Assembly: GCA_020735665.1 (NCBI GenBank)
Contig: CP085928.1
Span: forward strand, 1,342,501 to 1,406,500
Direction: 5' to 3'
DNA: 64,000 bases
Source of the DNA: Lachnospiraceae bacterium GAM79
Lineage (GTDB): Bacteria > Bacillota > Clostridia > Lachnospirales > Lachnospiraceae
Of this stretch, positions 46,185-54,715 are shown piece by piece; positions within the stretch are counted from its first letter, which is position 1, and every line of letters starts with the position of its first letter. Both the position numbers and the translations under genes were made by a program. The notes beneath the pieces are model-generated. The model was given only the letters and a program-made list of their open reading frames with translations. It did no database searches and was not told the origin of the DNA.

Positions 46185-47834
46185 TCAACTTCTCCTTCTC
46201 ATTCCTGCCATAAGCGCAAGAAACAGGAATAAAAACGGTGTCGTGATCGGCTGTTCCACATTTACAAATGCTTGTACGACATATCCTATCATGCCTGCAA
46301 GAAGCGGCATACATAAAGGATTTTCCTTTACCAGCTTCACTCCATTCACAATGGACGTAATGATAAGCCCAAGGTATGTGATAAGACCAACGATACCCAT
46401 AGTTACCAAATATTGCAGATATTCATTATGTGCACTGTCATAGACTGTTCCTGTCACTTCTATCATCTCATCACTGTACCTTGCGGACATCAATGTATAG
46501 ATACTCTCATTTCCCGTACCAAATACCTTATTCACAAATGGAAGATCCTGATAAATCCGGAAAAGTCTGTTCCAGACATATCCCCGGTAATTGCCCCATT
46601 CATCGTCAAAGGTAAATATCTCCCACTGGTTGCCGACTCCTGTTACCACTGTTACAAATGCAGTAAGGATCAATATCCCAACCACGCTCCAAAATATTAC
46701 CTTCCAACATCCCATTGTAGATGCCTGCTTTTTATCCTTAACAGACCTTAAACCTTTCTTTTGGGCAACTACACAATCTGCCTTTTTTCTACTGCCCCAT
46801 CCGTAGAGCAGACTGCCTATCACCAACACTATAGATTCAATTGTTAAAATCAGGCGATGATCCACCAGCTTTGCAAGCCCTGTCAGCTTATCGTATCCCT
46901 TTCCGGTTCCGGTCGTAAGAAATGCCATCACCGTATAACCAAGAACGATACCGGCATATCCTATAAGCCAACCTAAAAACGGGTCACAGGTGGAATTTTG
47001 TCCGATCACCATACGATCATCATATGTCTTTACCCGATTTCTTATCCCTGCTAATAACAGCACCACCATCGGTACTCCGATACCAATATAAGCTACATCA
47101 CTATTTGCGGCAATAACTGCCATTCCTCCAAGGAACAAAACGAATGTATATAACACACGCTTCCAGCATTTGTCTGCATACATGCCTGCCGCCATAAATA
47201 ACGGGATCGTCAAGCAGAGAAAACTTGCGTACATATTAATATTGCCAAATGTCGATATAAACATCGGTCTCTGGTCAAATCGAATCGACGCATACAGATG
47301 AAACAGATCAATCTCCAGATGCTGCAGAATACTCATCAGATATGTAAGTCCACTCACACAGGCAAATACCGGATAGATCCATTCTTTCACGCTGCATCCT
47401 ACTGCCACGCAGATATAGGCTGCTCCGACGAGAAGCAAAAATGCGAAACCGCATCTTCTTCCCAATTCCCCGGTGAATGCCGCCATCCGATCCTTTGCTG
47501 CTAAAAAAGCAAAAAATCCTGCAATCAAAAACAAAACCATAAAGACATCCGATGCCAGTATGGTATGTTTTTTTGATACTGCCCTATCACTTCCCGGATG
47601 ACCTGTATTTCCCGAACGATCTGTCAGATACAGAACCAGAAGCAGTGCCATGATTATAAGAAGTGCCAGAACACCGTTCTTAAAAAAATTATATTTTGTT
47701 ATGGTAATATCTTTATATCCATCATGCAGAACCAGAGGAAAAATCACAAACATATAGACCAGATACAGATGGATCACTGCATCCGTTATCTTATAAATAT
47801 CTCCTCTTTTGTTCTTCTGATCTACTTTTCCCAT
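46185..47834 (-). CDS. O-antigen ligase/polymerase family membrane protein (Wzy-C domain)
   Basis: The 549-residue polytopic protein has about 12 predicted membrane spans. The diagnostic motif is DSAHNEYLQYLVTMGIVGLITYLGLI (about residue 462), the Wzy-C/WaaL loop and following helix. A large extracytoplasmic loop precedes it (WGNYRGYVWNRLFRIYQDLPFVNKVFGTGNESI). In Gram-positive bacteria such proteins polymerise or attach cell-surface polysaccharides or glycosylate proteins. No glycosyltransferase cluster surrounds it, so it may act on lipid-linked glycans made elsewhere. The ribosome binding site is weak. Confidence 0.87.
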   Translation of the reverse strand: MGKVDQKNKRGDIYKITDAVIHLYLVYMFVIFPLVLHDGYKDITITKYNFFKNGVLALLIIMALLLVLYLTDRSGNTGHPGSDRAVSKKHTILASDVFMVLFLIAGFFAFLAAKDRMAAFTGELGRRCGFAFLLLVGAAYICVAVGCSVKEWIYPVFACVSGLTYLMSILQHLEIDLFHLYASIRFDQRPMFISTFGNINMYASFLCLTIPLFMAAGMYADKCWKRVLYTFVLFLGGMAVIAANSDVAYIGIGVPMVVLLLAGIRNRVKTYDDRMVIGQNSTCDPFLGWLIGYAGIVLGYTVMAFLTTGTGKGYDKLTGLAKLVDHRLILTIESIVLVIGSLLYGWGSRKKADCVVAQKKGLRSVKDKKQASTMGCWKVIFWSVVGILILTAFVTVVTGVGNQWEIFTFDDEWGNYRGYVWNRLFRIYQDLPFVNKVFGTGNESIYTLMSARYSDEMIEVTGTVYDSAHNEYLQYLVTMGIVGLITYLGLIITSIVNGVKLVKENPLCMPLLAGMIGYVVQAFVNVEQPITTPFLFLFLALMAGMRRRS

Positions 47835-47884
47835 ATTTTTATATCCATTCTACAAAAGCATTTTTCATTTATTTCCAATTCTGT

Positions 47885-49414
47885 TTAAAGCAGTGGCGAT
47901 AACAGTCTGAGGAAAGCATCCACCAGTGTAATTCTTGACATATGCTCCTTACACCAGTCCAGTGTGATCTCTTCGGATTCCCTCATCGTTGAAACCATAT
48001 CGTACTTCACTTCTGCAATGATACTGGAATCATATACCAATACACCACATTCAAAATGATGATAAAAACTTCGGTTATCCATATTGATAGAACCGATCGA
48101 TGTCAGATTATCATCCGTCAGGATACATTTGGAATGGATAAATCCCGGTGTGTACTGATAGATCTTCACGCCAGCACGAAGCAGCTCTTTGTAGCTCGAC
48201 TGTGTCATACGAAAGATCATCTTCTTATCCGGAATCGCCGGTGTTACGATCCGGACATCGATACCTCTCTTTGCCGCAAGCTTTAATGCTGTCATCATCT
48301 CATTGCATACGATCAGATATGGTGTAAAGATATATACATACTCTCTTGCGTCATTGATCATCTGCATATATATGTTCTCGCCAATCGGCTCTTTCTTGAG
48401 CGGATTTGTCGTATATGGTTGAAGATATCCATCGTTCAAATGTTTCTTCTGCTCTGTTGGACGATAGCTTAAGATATGCTTATCTTCATTTCGGATACTG
48501 TTCCACAGCTGTAAAAACAGGATTGTAAAACGCCATGCAGCATCACCTTCCATACGGATACCATTATCCTTCCATTTGCCATAAGGCGCTTTCTTATTTA
48601 TATACTCATCGGACAGATTAAAGCCGCCGGTATAGGCAACCTTACCATCCATAACCGCGATTTTCCGATGATCCCTGTTATTAAAGATCGTTGCCAGAAA
48701 TGGAACCACCTGATTAAATGCCATACATTTGATCCCATAGCTCCCCATCTCACGCCAGTAATACTTTGGCACATAAAAGACTGAGCCGATGTCATCATAG
48801 ATCAGACGGACTTCCACGCCCTCTTTTACTTTCTCTTTTAGGATGTCAAGAACCGTATCCCACATTTCACCCGGATTAATAATAAAGTATTCAAGGAAAA
48901 TATACTTCTTTGCCTCTTTCAGATCATCAACAAAATCCGGCCAGACATCTTCACCCATCGGATAATACCGGACATCCGTATTCTGATATACAAGCGAACC
49001 TGCATAATCTTCTGTATATTTGAACAACCGGTATGGCTGCTGCCCTTTTATCACATCACTAAAATATGCCATATTGGCATACAGATCCGTCTCGTAGTCC
49101 CATTCTGCCGCATGCTTCATGTATTTCTCTAACTTCTTCGGCATAATGATATGTCCATAGAGCAGATAAAGCAGACCACCGAGAACCGGAAACATCAGGA
49201 TCGGAACGATCCATGCCAGTTTAATTGACGGATTCACATCCTTTAATAACAGATGCATCACAGCTATAAAACTTAACAAATGCAGAATAGCCGCCACCAA
49301 TACATAGTATTGCTGCAGCTTGAATACTTCTACCATAAAGAAGATCAACTGCGCCGCTACCAGCAGACATGTAATTACCATTCGACTAAATAACCTGTTC
49401 AATAGTTTCTTCAT
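47885..49414 (-). CDS. cls: Cardiolipin synthase
   Basis: Cls condenses two phosphatidylglycerol molecules into cardiolipin at the membrane. The product has about 509 residues. AAGGAAATTGTCT precedes the ATG at 49414 (MKKLLNRLFSRMVI), although the frame reaches 49450. Two N-terminal membrane segments and a PLDc_N region (PSIKLAWIVPILMFPVLGGLLYLLYG) are followed by two phospholipase D HxK motifs: HRKIAVMDGKVAYTGGFN (about 233) and HSKCILTDDNLTSIGSINMDNRSF (about 435). It follows copA by 82 bp. Confidence 0.95.
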   Translation of the reverse strand: MKKLLNRLFSRMVITCLLVAAQLIFFMVEVFKLQQYYVLVAAILHLLSFIAVMHLLLKDVNPSIKLAWIVPILMFPVLGGLLYLLYGHIIMPKKLEKYMKHAAEWDYETDLYANMAYFSDVIKGQQPYRLFKYTEDYAGSLVYQNTDVRYYPMGEDVWPDFVDDLKEAKKYIFLEYFIINPGEMWDTVLDILKEKVKEGVEVRLIYDDIGSVFYVPKYYWREMGSYGIKCMAFNQVVPFLATIFNNRDHRKIAVMDGKVAYTGGFNLSDEYINKKAPYGKWKDNGIRMEGDAAWRFTILFLQLWNSIRNEDKHILSYRPTEQKKHLNDGYLQPYTTNPLKKEPIGENIYMQMINDAREYVYIFTPYLIVCNEMMTALKLAAKRGIDVRIVTPAIPDKKMIFRMTQSSYKELLRAGVKIYQYTPGFIHSKCILTDDNLTSIGSINMDNRSFYHHFECGVLVYDSSIIAEVKYDMVSTMRESEEITLDWCKEHMSRITLVDAFLRLLSPLL

Positions 49415-49440
49415 AGACAATTTCCTTCTTATTAATTTAT

Positions 49441-49468
49441 GACAGGACACAGTAAACCGTGCCCTGCC
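49441..49468 (-). terminator. Hairpin between copA and cls
   Basis: GGCAGGGCACGG pairs with CTGTGTCCTGTC (12 bp, three G-U pairs) around a 4-base loop, 28 bp after the copA stop. The T run on the minus strand is poor, so it may be a weak terminator or a 3'-end stabiliser. Confidence 0.4.
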
Positions 49469-49496
49469 ATTTTATCTTTTATCCCGTATTTCTATT

Positions 49497-49706
49497 TTAC
49501 TTGATCGAAGTTACCTTATATCCGGCTTCCTTCACTGTATTCTTAATCTCTTTATCGGATAACTCGCCACTTAAAGTAAGCACCGCCTGCTTCTTCTCAT
49601 GGCTGACCTCCGCTTCTGTTACCTGTGGAAGTGCCTCAAATGCTTTCTTCACTCTTGCCTCGCAGTGTCCGCACATCATTCCTTCTATATACACCGTCTT
49701 ATTCAT
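49497..49706 (-). CDS. Nested in-frame CopZ-like copper chaperone start within copA
   Basis: Inside copA, an AAGGAG lies 9 bases before an in-frame ATG at 49706. Translation from it would give a 69-residue protein, MNKTVYIEGMMCGHCEARVKKAF..., the size and motif (MxCxxC) of a CopZ chaperone. The linker just before it (KNVEGNNKIEKETGT) is polar and low in hydrophobics, as expected if an old intergenic space had become coding. Whether the ribosome uses this start is inference; the alternative is a simple copA-copZ fusion with a leftover ribosome binding site. Confidence 0.5.
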   Translation of the reverse strand: MNKTVYIEGMMCGHCEARVKKAFEALPQVTEAEVSHEKKQAVLTLSGELSDKEIKNTVKEAGYKVTSIK

Positions 49707-52220
49707 CGTACCAGTCTCCTTTTCTATCTTATTATTTCCCTCAACATTTTTTGATCCCATTTTTTGGTGTATTCTGTATTTACTATTATTAACATATATC
49801 TTCACGAAATTCAACCGTAATGCATTCATTACTACACAAAAACTGGAAAGGCTCATGGCAAATGCTCCAAACATCGGGTTTAATTTCCAGCCAAACATCG
49901 GATACCAGACACCTGCGGCAAGCGGTATTCCGATAATGTTATAAATAAATGCCCAGAACAGGTTCTCTTTGATATTTCGTATCGTTGCCATACTTAACCG
50001 GATCGCTGCAGGAACGGTTCGAAGGCCTTCCCGCATCAGTACCACATCTGCCGCATCGATCGCAACATCGGTTCCGGCTCCGATCGCCATACCGATATCC
50101 GCACGGGTTAATGCCGGGGCATCATTAATGCCGTCACCAACCATGATTACACGGTGCTCCTTCATCAGTTCTCTTACTACCGCTTCTTTTCCATCCGGCA
50201 GTACATCAGCGATCACTTGGTCAACACCTGCCTGTTTACCGATTGCTTCTGCTGTCTTTGCATTATCTCCGGTTAACATAACAACTGAATAATTCATCTC
50301 TTTTAATTCTTTGATCGCAAGGATTCCATCATCTTTGATCGTATCTGCAACTGCAAGGATACCGATCAGTTTATTCTCATCGATTGCCAGATAGATCGGC
50401 GTCTTACCCTGTGAGGCTAATTCTTCTGCCAGTGTCTTATCCGTCTCGGATAAGGTTACATACCGGCTGATGAATTTTTCATTTCCTCCCAGCAAAATAT
50501 GATCTGATATCTGAGAATGGTTCTGTCCTGCATAAAATACACTTTCATTCTGTGAAGCCGCCCCACTGCTTAATCTACAGCGGAGTCCATTTCCCGGAAG
50601 CACCTGAAAATCTTCGATTTTCTGTGGCTTAATTTCCTTCTGTCCGACATATTCCATAATGGCTTTGCCGATCGGATGCTCACTGTACTGCTCCAGACTT
50701 GCTGCAAAGGTAAGCAGATCTGTCTCACTGTATCCATTTTCCGGAACTACATCTACCACTTCCGGCGTTCCGTTTGTGATCGTTCCTGTCTTATCTAATA
50801 TAACCACATCTGTTTTTCCTGTCATCTCAAGTGCCGCTGCATTCTTAAATAAGATACCCTGTTTTGCTCCGACACCATTACCTACCATTACGGCAACCGG
50901 CGTTGCAAGTCCAAGTGCACACGGACAACTGATCACAAGCACCGATATTCCTCTGGCAAGTACAAATCCTGTGCTCTCTCCTGCAATGATCCATACAATA
51001 ATAGTGATCAGAGAACAGATCAATACAGCCGGAACAAAAATACCGGATACCTTATCTGCGATCTTTGCGATCGGAGCTTTTGTTGCTGCTGCATCACTGA
51101 CCATCTCAATGATCTGGGATAAGGTCGTATCTGTACCGACTCTGGTAGCCCGACATTTCAGATAACCGGATTTATTGATCGTTGCGGCAGATACCTTATC
51201 TCCCTCAGCTTTATCAACCGGAAGGCTCTCACCGGATAAAGCAGACTCATCAACCGCACTGTTTCCTTCTATAACCACACCATCTACCGGAACACTGGAA
51301 CCCGGACGGACGATAAATACATCTCCGACTGTCACATCCTCAGCAGCGACTTCCTGTTCTTCTTCACCACGAAGAACAATAGCTGTTTTGGGTGCAAGCT
51401 TCATTAATCCCTTTAAGGCATCTGTCGTACGTCCTTTGGAATATTCCTCGAGAGTCTTACCAACCGTTATAAGTGCAAGAATCATCGCTGCCGATTCAAA
51501 ATAAAAATCATGCATCAAGGTCATAACACGATCGTTATCCTGTCTCATCACAGCATCTGTCATCGCAAATAATACATATGTGCTGTAAATAAAGGATGCA
51601 CCTGAGCCAAGTGCTACTAATGTATCCATACCCGGTGCTCCATGGATCACACCTTTAAATCCATTAATAAAAAACTTCTGGTTTACAACCATGATCGCAA
51701 TTGCAAATAACATCTGGATCAGTCCCATAGCGACATGGTTATCACTGATGATCGCCGGAAGCGGCCATCCCCACATCATATGTCCCATGGAAATATACAT
51801 CAGCGGAATTAACATAACGATAGATGCGATCAGCCGGACCTTCATCTTGTGCAGAGCTGCATGATTATCCAGTTCATCTGCATCCATCGCCTGCTTCTTC
51901 CCGGCATCCTTCCGGTCTTCTCCTGTCATCAGACTGGCTCCGTATCCTGCCTTCTCTACTGCTTCGATAACTGCTTTTGGATCAGCCTTTCCTTCTACCG
52001 TCATCGAATTTGTAAGCAGACTGACTGTACAACTGTCAATCCCTTTCACTTTCTTTACTGCCTTTTCCACACTTGCGCTGCAGGCACTACAGCTCATTCC
52101 TGTTACGTTATATTTATCCAAATCATTCACCTTCTTATCGAGCTTTTTTATCATGTGCTTCATACATTCTATGCATTCCGCAAAATCAGCATCCTTGCGA
52201 GCAAATAATTTTGCGTTCAT
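49497..52220 (-). CDS. copA: Copper-exporting P1B-type ATPase with N- and C-terminal heavy-metal domains
   Basis: CopA pumps Cu(I) out of the cytosol. The protein has about 907 residues. A first HMA domain carries GMSCSAC (41-47). The core has the CPC metal site in VISCPCALGLATPV, the phosphorylation motif DKTGTITNGTP and GDGINDAPALTRADIG. After the last helix an 80-residue tail holds a second HMA domain, MNKTVYIEGMMCGHCEARVKK (839-907), which is unusual for CopA and equals a CopZ chaperone. The first 30 residues (MNAKLFARKDADFAECIECM) are encoded by the inner copy of a 74-bp tandem duplication. No clear Shine-Dalgarno precedes 52220; the frame opens at 52250, and an inner start is also possible. 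Confidence 0.94.
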   Translation of the reverse strand: MNAKLFARKDADFAECIECMKHMIKKLDKKVNDLDKYNVTGMSCSACSASVEKAVKKVKGIDSCTVSLLTNSMTVEGKADPKAVIEAVEKAGYGASLMTGEDRKDAGKKQAMDADELDNHAALHKMKVRLIASIVMLIPLMYISMGHMMWGWPLPAIISDNHVAMGLIQMLFAIAIMVVNQKFFINGFKGVIHGAPGMDTLVALGSGASFIYSTYVLFAMTDAVMRQDNDRVMTLMHDFYFESAAMILALITVGKTLEEYSKGRTTDALKGLMKLAPKTAIVLRGEEEQEVAAEDVTVGDVFIVRPGSSVPVDGVVIEGNSAVDESALSGESLPVDKAEGDKVSAATINKSGYLKCRATRVGTDTTLSQIIEMVSDAAATKAPIAKIADKVSGIFVPAVLICSLITIIVWIIAGESTGFVLARGISVLVISCPCALGLATPVAVMVGNGVGAKQGILFKNAAALEMTGKTDVVILDKTGTITNGTPEVVDVVPENGYSETDLLTFAASLEQYSEHPIGKAIMEYVGQKEIKPQKIEDFQVLPGNGLRCRLSSGAASQNESVFYAGQNHSQISDHILLGGNEKFISRYVTLSETDKTLAEELASQGKTPIYLAIDENKLIGILAVADTIKDDGILAIKELKEMNYSVVMLTGDNAKTAEAIGKQAGVDQVIADVLPDGKEAVVRELMKEHRVIMVGDGINDAPALTRADIGMAIGAGTDVAIDAADVVLMREGLRTVPAAIRLSMATIRNIKENLFWAFIYNIIGIPLAAGVWYPMFGWKLNPMFGAFAMSLSSFCVVMNALRLNFVKIYVNNSKYRIHQKMGSKNVEGNNKIEKETGTMNKTVYIEGMMCGHCEARVKKAFEALPQVTEAEVSHEKKQAVLTLSGELSDKEIKNTVKEAGYKVTSIK

Positions 52221-52296
52221 TATATCATGTGCTTCGCACATTCTATGCATTCCGCAAAATCAGCATTCTTGCGAGCAAATAATTTTGCGTTCATTA
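52149..52296 (-). repeat. Tandem 74-bp duplication at the copA 5' end
   Basis: The plus-strand motif TATCATGTGCTTC starts at 52149 and 52223, a period of 74 bp, and the copies differ at only a few positions (for example catac/cgcac and atcc/attc). 74 is not a multiple of three, so the outer copy is out of frame with copA. Confidence 0.9.
52220..52294 (-). CDS. 24-codon upstream reading frame duplicating the CopA N-terminus
   Basis: The outer copy of the duplication reads MNAKLFARKNADFAECIECA and four more residues (KHMI), then TAA. The TAA overlaps the copA ATG (ATAATG), a layout suited to termination-reinitiation. It has two Cys as a CxxC pair. It has no visible Shine-Dalgarno, so its translation is uncertain. 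Confidence 0.4.
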   Translation of the reverse strand: MNAKLFARKNADFAECIECAKHMI

Positions 52297-52371
52297 TAAT
52301 TTTTATTATGTTTCAGATCGAAACAATCATACGAATATATTATCCTTTCCGGCTGAAACATCTCTATGTAT

Positions 52372-52674
52372 TTATTTCATTAATTTTTTAATAGTATCAA
52401 CCAGATCATCCACTGTATCCTCTTTTCCTGCTTTGATATCCTCGATCACGCAGGTTCGGATATGCTCTGCGAGAAGTTCCTTATTAAAGCTGTTCAATGC
52501 AGAATTGACAGCAGCAACCTGTACTAATATATCCGTACAATATGCATCCTTTTCCAGCATCCCCTTGATTCCACGGATCTGACCTTCGATCCGATTCAGC
52601 CGGTTCATCAGCTTCTTATATTCACCTTCTGTTCTCTGTTTTGTTTTATGACAATGGCAACATGGTTCTTCCAT
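52372..52674 (-). CDS. csoR: CsoR-family copper-sensing transcriptional repressor
   Basis: CsoR is a small all-helical repressor that leaves its operator on binding Cu(I). The 100-residue protein carries the copper triad Cys46 (DAYCTDIL), His71 and Cys75 (AEHIRTCV), with the same spacing as characterised CsoR proteins, and the LNRIEGQIRGIKGML helix. A Cys/His-rich N-terminal tail (EPCCHCHK) is additional. It is the first gene of a csoR-copA unit, and its promoter contains a matching operator at 52775-52791, so autoregulation is expected. Confidence 0.93.
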   Translation of the reverse strand: MEEPCCHCHKTKQRTEGEYKKLMNRLNRIEGQIRGIKGMLEKDAYCTDILVQVAAVNSALNSFNKELLAEHIRTCVIEDIKAGKEDTVDDLVDTIKKLMK

Positions 52675-52769
52675 TCCTGTTTGCTCCTTTCTGATCTGTT
52701 ATGCAAATTCATCTATTTATAAATATCAGACTGTATCTTATCAGCCATCAGGTTATTTATACGATATAT

Positions 52770-52799
52770 TTTATATACCCCATAGGGGTATTTTGTCAA
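52770..52799 (-). promoter_or_regulatory. csoR-copA promoter with a CsoR operator in the spacer
   Basis: On the minus strand TTGACA (consensus) and TATAAA are separated by 18 bases. The spacer is filled by the perfect palindrome ATACCCC-TAT-GGGGTAT (52775-52791), the known CsoR operator type (GC-rich box in an AT flank). Repressor binding would block RNA polymerase directly; start of transcription would be near 52763, about 90 bases before csoR. Confidence 0.85.
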
Positions 52800-52830
52800 G
52801 TCATCTAATGATAAAATATTGCAATTATAA

Positions 52831-52902
52831 AAAAGAGTCACCAGCGGCTCTTTCCTGTAAAATAAAAACAGAGAATCTGATATCTTCTATCAAACTCTCT
52901 GT
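52831..52902 (-). terminator. Two tandem terminators after the lipoprotein gene
   Basis: The first hairpin (52868-52902) has ACAGAGA/TCTCTGT extended by TTGATA/TATCAG and the tail TTTTATTTT. The second (52831-52852) has AAAGAG/CTCTTT followed by TTT. Both read on the minus strand, 40-110 bp after the stop at 52941. Confidence 0.75.
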
Positions 52903-52940
52903 TCTATTCTTAATTATTATAGCCCTGATTACTTCGTTCT

Positions 52941-54560
52941 TTATTCTACATCGGCAATGGCATCATCGCTACTTTCCAGTGTATCAATATCTGAGCTGTC
53001 TTTCTCATTATCTACATCACTTGAATCGATATCTGTATCGTCTGAACCATCATCTCCACCTATAATGGTGTCATCATCATATTCATCTGATCCGTCTTCT
53101 TCTCCGTCGATAGTATAAGTGCTGTCCATCGTATCATCATAATAAGCGGATGCATCTGTACTCTGAAGAACCTCTTTCAGATCATATATCGTTCCGTCAA
53201 CTGCATTTACCATGATTGCCTGTACAGGATAATCAAAATCATAATTTCCATCTTCTTCATCTGCCTGTGCGAATATCCATACCGGTACATATTGATATAT
53301 ATTCTCCTGCGATTCATCCTTCATGCAATAATACGTAAGTCTTACATCGTTATATTCAATATCATTATAAGAAGTCTTATTTTCTGTATAGTATGCCGGT
53401 ACATTCTTATTCAATGCACTTAACAGATCTTTCCAGCTCATCAGTTCTACATTCTTCTGCTCATCTCCTGTCGGTGCAAGAAGCGGATAACAGCTTGCAT
53501 TGATCACTCCGTTTGAATCAACCTGTATCGTAAATGTCTCAGATGTTGAATCATACCAGACATCATCATCGGATGAAAGGGAATCTACCATGGACAGATC
53601 CGCACTATATGGTGCAGTACCATTTACCGAACGTCCAAATGTCATGATATATCCGTCGTATTCTGTCGCTACAACGTCATATGAGGTATCGTAATATTCC
53701 CATAAAAGCTGGGATGTATATGTAGGGATCACATCATCAATACCACAGCTGCTCAGGAATTCCTGTGCAAGAGAAACTGCCTCATCCTGTGTAAATGTAC
53801 AGCTGTTCGGCATGCTTTCATCTACATCTTCATCACCATACTGCGCATCATATGCATAAACATATGTAGCGCCCTCATGTGGCTTATAATTTATAAGTCC
53901 TTCGGACGGATAATAGGACAGTTCAAAATTTGCTCCCAGTCCCTCTTCTGAATCTGAAAATGAAAGCATATATTCATTATCACCGATATTACCTATAAAA
54001 TCTGTTGCACTGTAATCACCCGCACCTGTACGTTCGTCTGTTGCATTCGTCATCTCATCTTCCAGATAAGATATATATTCATTACAATAGCTCTCTGTCT
54101 CTGTGTCTCCCGATGCCTTTGCCTCTTCTAACATTGCCTGGAAGGAGTCAATCTGCGACTGAAGATCACTCTTTGTCTGATGTTCCCAGTCATATACATA
54201 GATTCCTTTTGATTTATCAAACACTGCCTCGCAAACTTTCTGCTTATATGCATTGTCAAATGTATTACTTTTATAGTTAATGATAGACATGCTGTCAGAT
54301 GCCGGAACACTTATATCGTCATCTTTTATCTTAATACTCTTTAATCCGGAATCACCGACCTCAATATCTCCCTCATAGGATTCAGGAATTCCCAGACGTG
54401 AAGCAAGCGCACCACTATCTCCCGAACCACTGTTTTCACTGTTTCCGTCTCCATCCACATCATAATCCACCTTTTTATTACAGCCGGAAAAAACGGTTGC
54501 TGCTGACAATGCTGTTACTAAAAGCAGAGCTGTCATTTTTGTGAACTTTTTCTTTCTCAT
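52941..54560 (-). CDS. Secreted lipoprotein of unknown function, acidic C-terminus
   Basis: The 539-residue protein has a lipoprotein signal (MTALLLVTALSAATVFSGC, Cys at residue 27). A Gly/Ser/Asp linker follows, then a body with QSQIDSFQAMLEEAKASGDT, DEAVSLAQEFLSSCGIDDVIP and AIMVNAVDGTIYDLKEVL, and a last 60 residues very rich in Asp, Ser and Glu (DDDTIIGGDDGSDDTDIDSS). I do not recognise the domain; YPVQAIMVNAVDG suggests PepSY-like or YycH-like beta segments, which is only a guess. AGGAGGAAATC precedes the ATG. It has its own promoter and lies downstream of the export locus, with a terminator between, so a link is contextual. Confidence 0.8.
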   Translation of the reverse strand: MRKKKFTKMTALLLVTALSAATVFSGCNKKVDYDVDGDGNSENSGSGDSGALASRLGIPESYEGDIEVGDSGLKSIKIKDDDISVPASDSMSIINYKSNTFDNAYKQKVCEAVFDKSKGIYVYDWEHQTKSDLQSQIDSFQAMLEEAKASGDTETESYCNEYISYLEDEMTNATDERTGAGDYSATDFIGNIGDNEYMLSFSDSEEGLGANFELSYYPSEGLINYKPHEGATYVYAYDAQYGDEDVDESMPNSCTFTQDEAVSLAQEFLSSCGIDDVIPTYTSQLLWEYYDTSYDVVATEYDGYIMTFGRSVNGTAPYSADLSMVDSLSSDDDVWYDSTSETFTIQVDSNGVINASCYPLLAPTGDEQKNVELMSWKDLLSALNKNVPAYYTENKTSYNDIEYNDVRLTYYCMKDESQENIYQYVPVWIFAQADEEDGNYDFDYPVQAIMVNAVDGTIYDLKEVLQSTDASAYYDDTMDSTYTIDGEEDGSDEYDDDTIIGGDDGSDDTDIDSSDVDNEKDSSDIDTLESSDDAIADVE

Positions 54561-54617
54561 GATTTCCTCCTAGAAATTTTCAGACTATACACTGATATTA
54601 TTCAGTTAAACAAGGTT

Positions 54618-54646
54618 ATTATAATCGAGCGAATATTTAATAGCAA
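54618..54646 (-). promoter_or_regulatory. Promoter for the lipoprotein gene
   Basis: On the minus strand TTGCTA and a perfect TATAAT are separated by 17 bases, about 55 bases upstream of the ATG at 54560. Confidence 0.65.
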
Positions 54647-54660
54647 GAAAAAACACGCAT

Positions 54661-54697
54661 AAAAAAACGAAAATACTGTGAACACACAATATTTTCG
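54661..54697 (-). terminator. Terminator after the export locus
   Basis: CGAAAATATTGTG and CACAGTATTTTCG pair (13 bp, one mismatch or G-U) with a 4-base loop and are followed by TTTTTTT on the minus strand, 19 bp after the ATPase stop. It is one of the strongest terminators in the window. Confidence 0.85.
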
Positions 54698-54715
54698 CCT
54701 TTATTTCGATTATTT

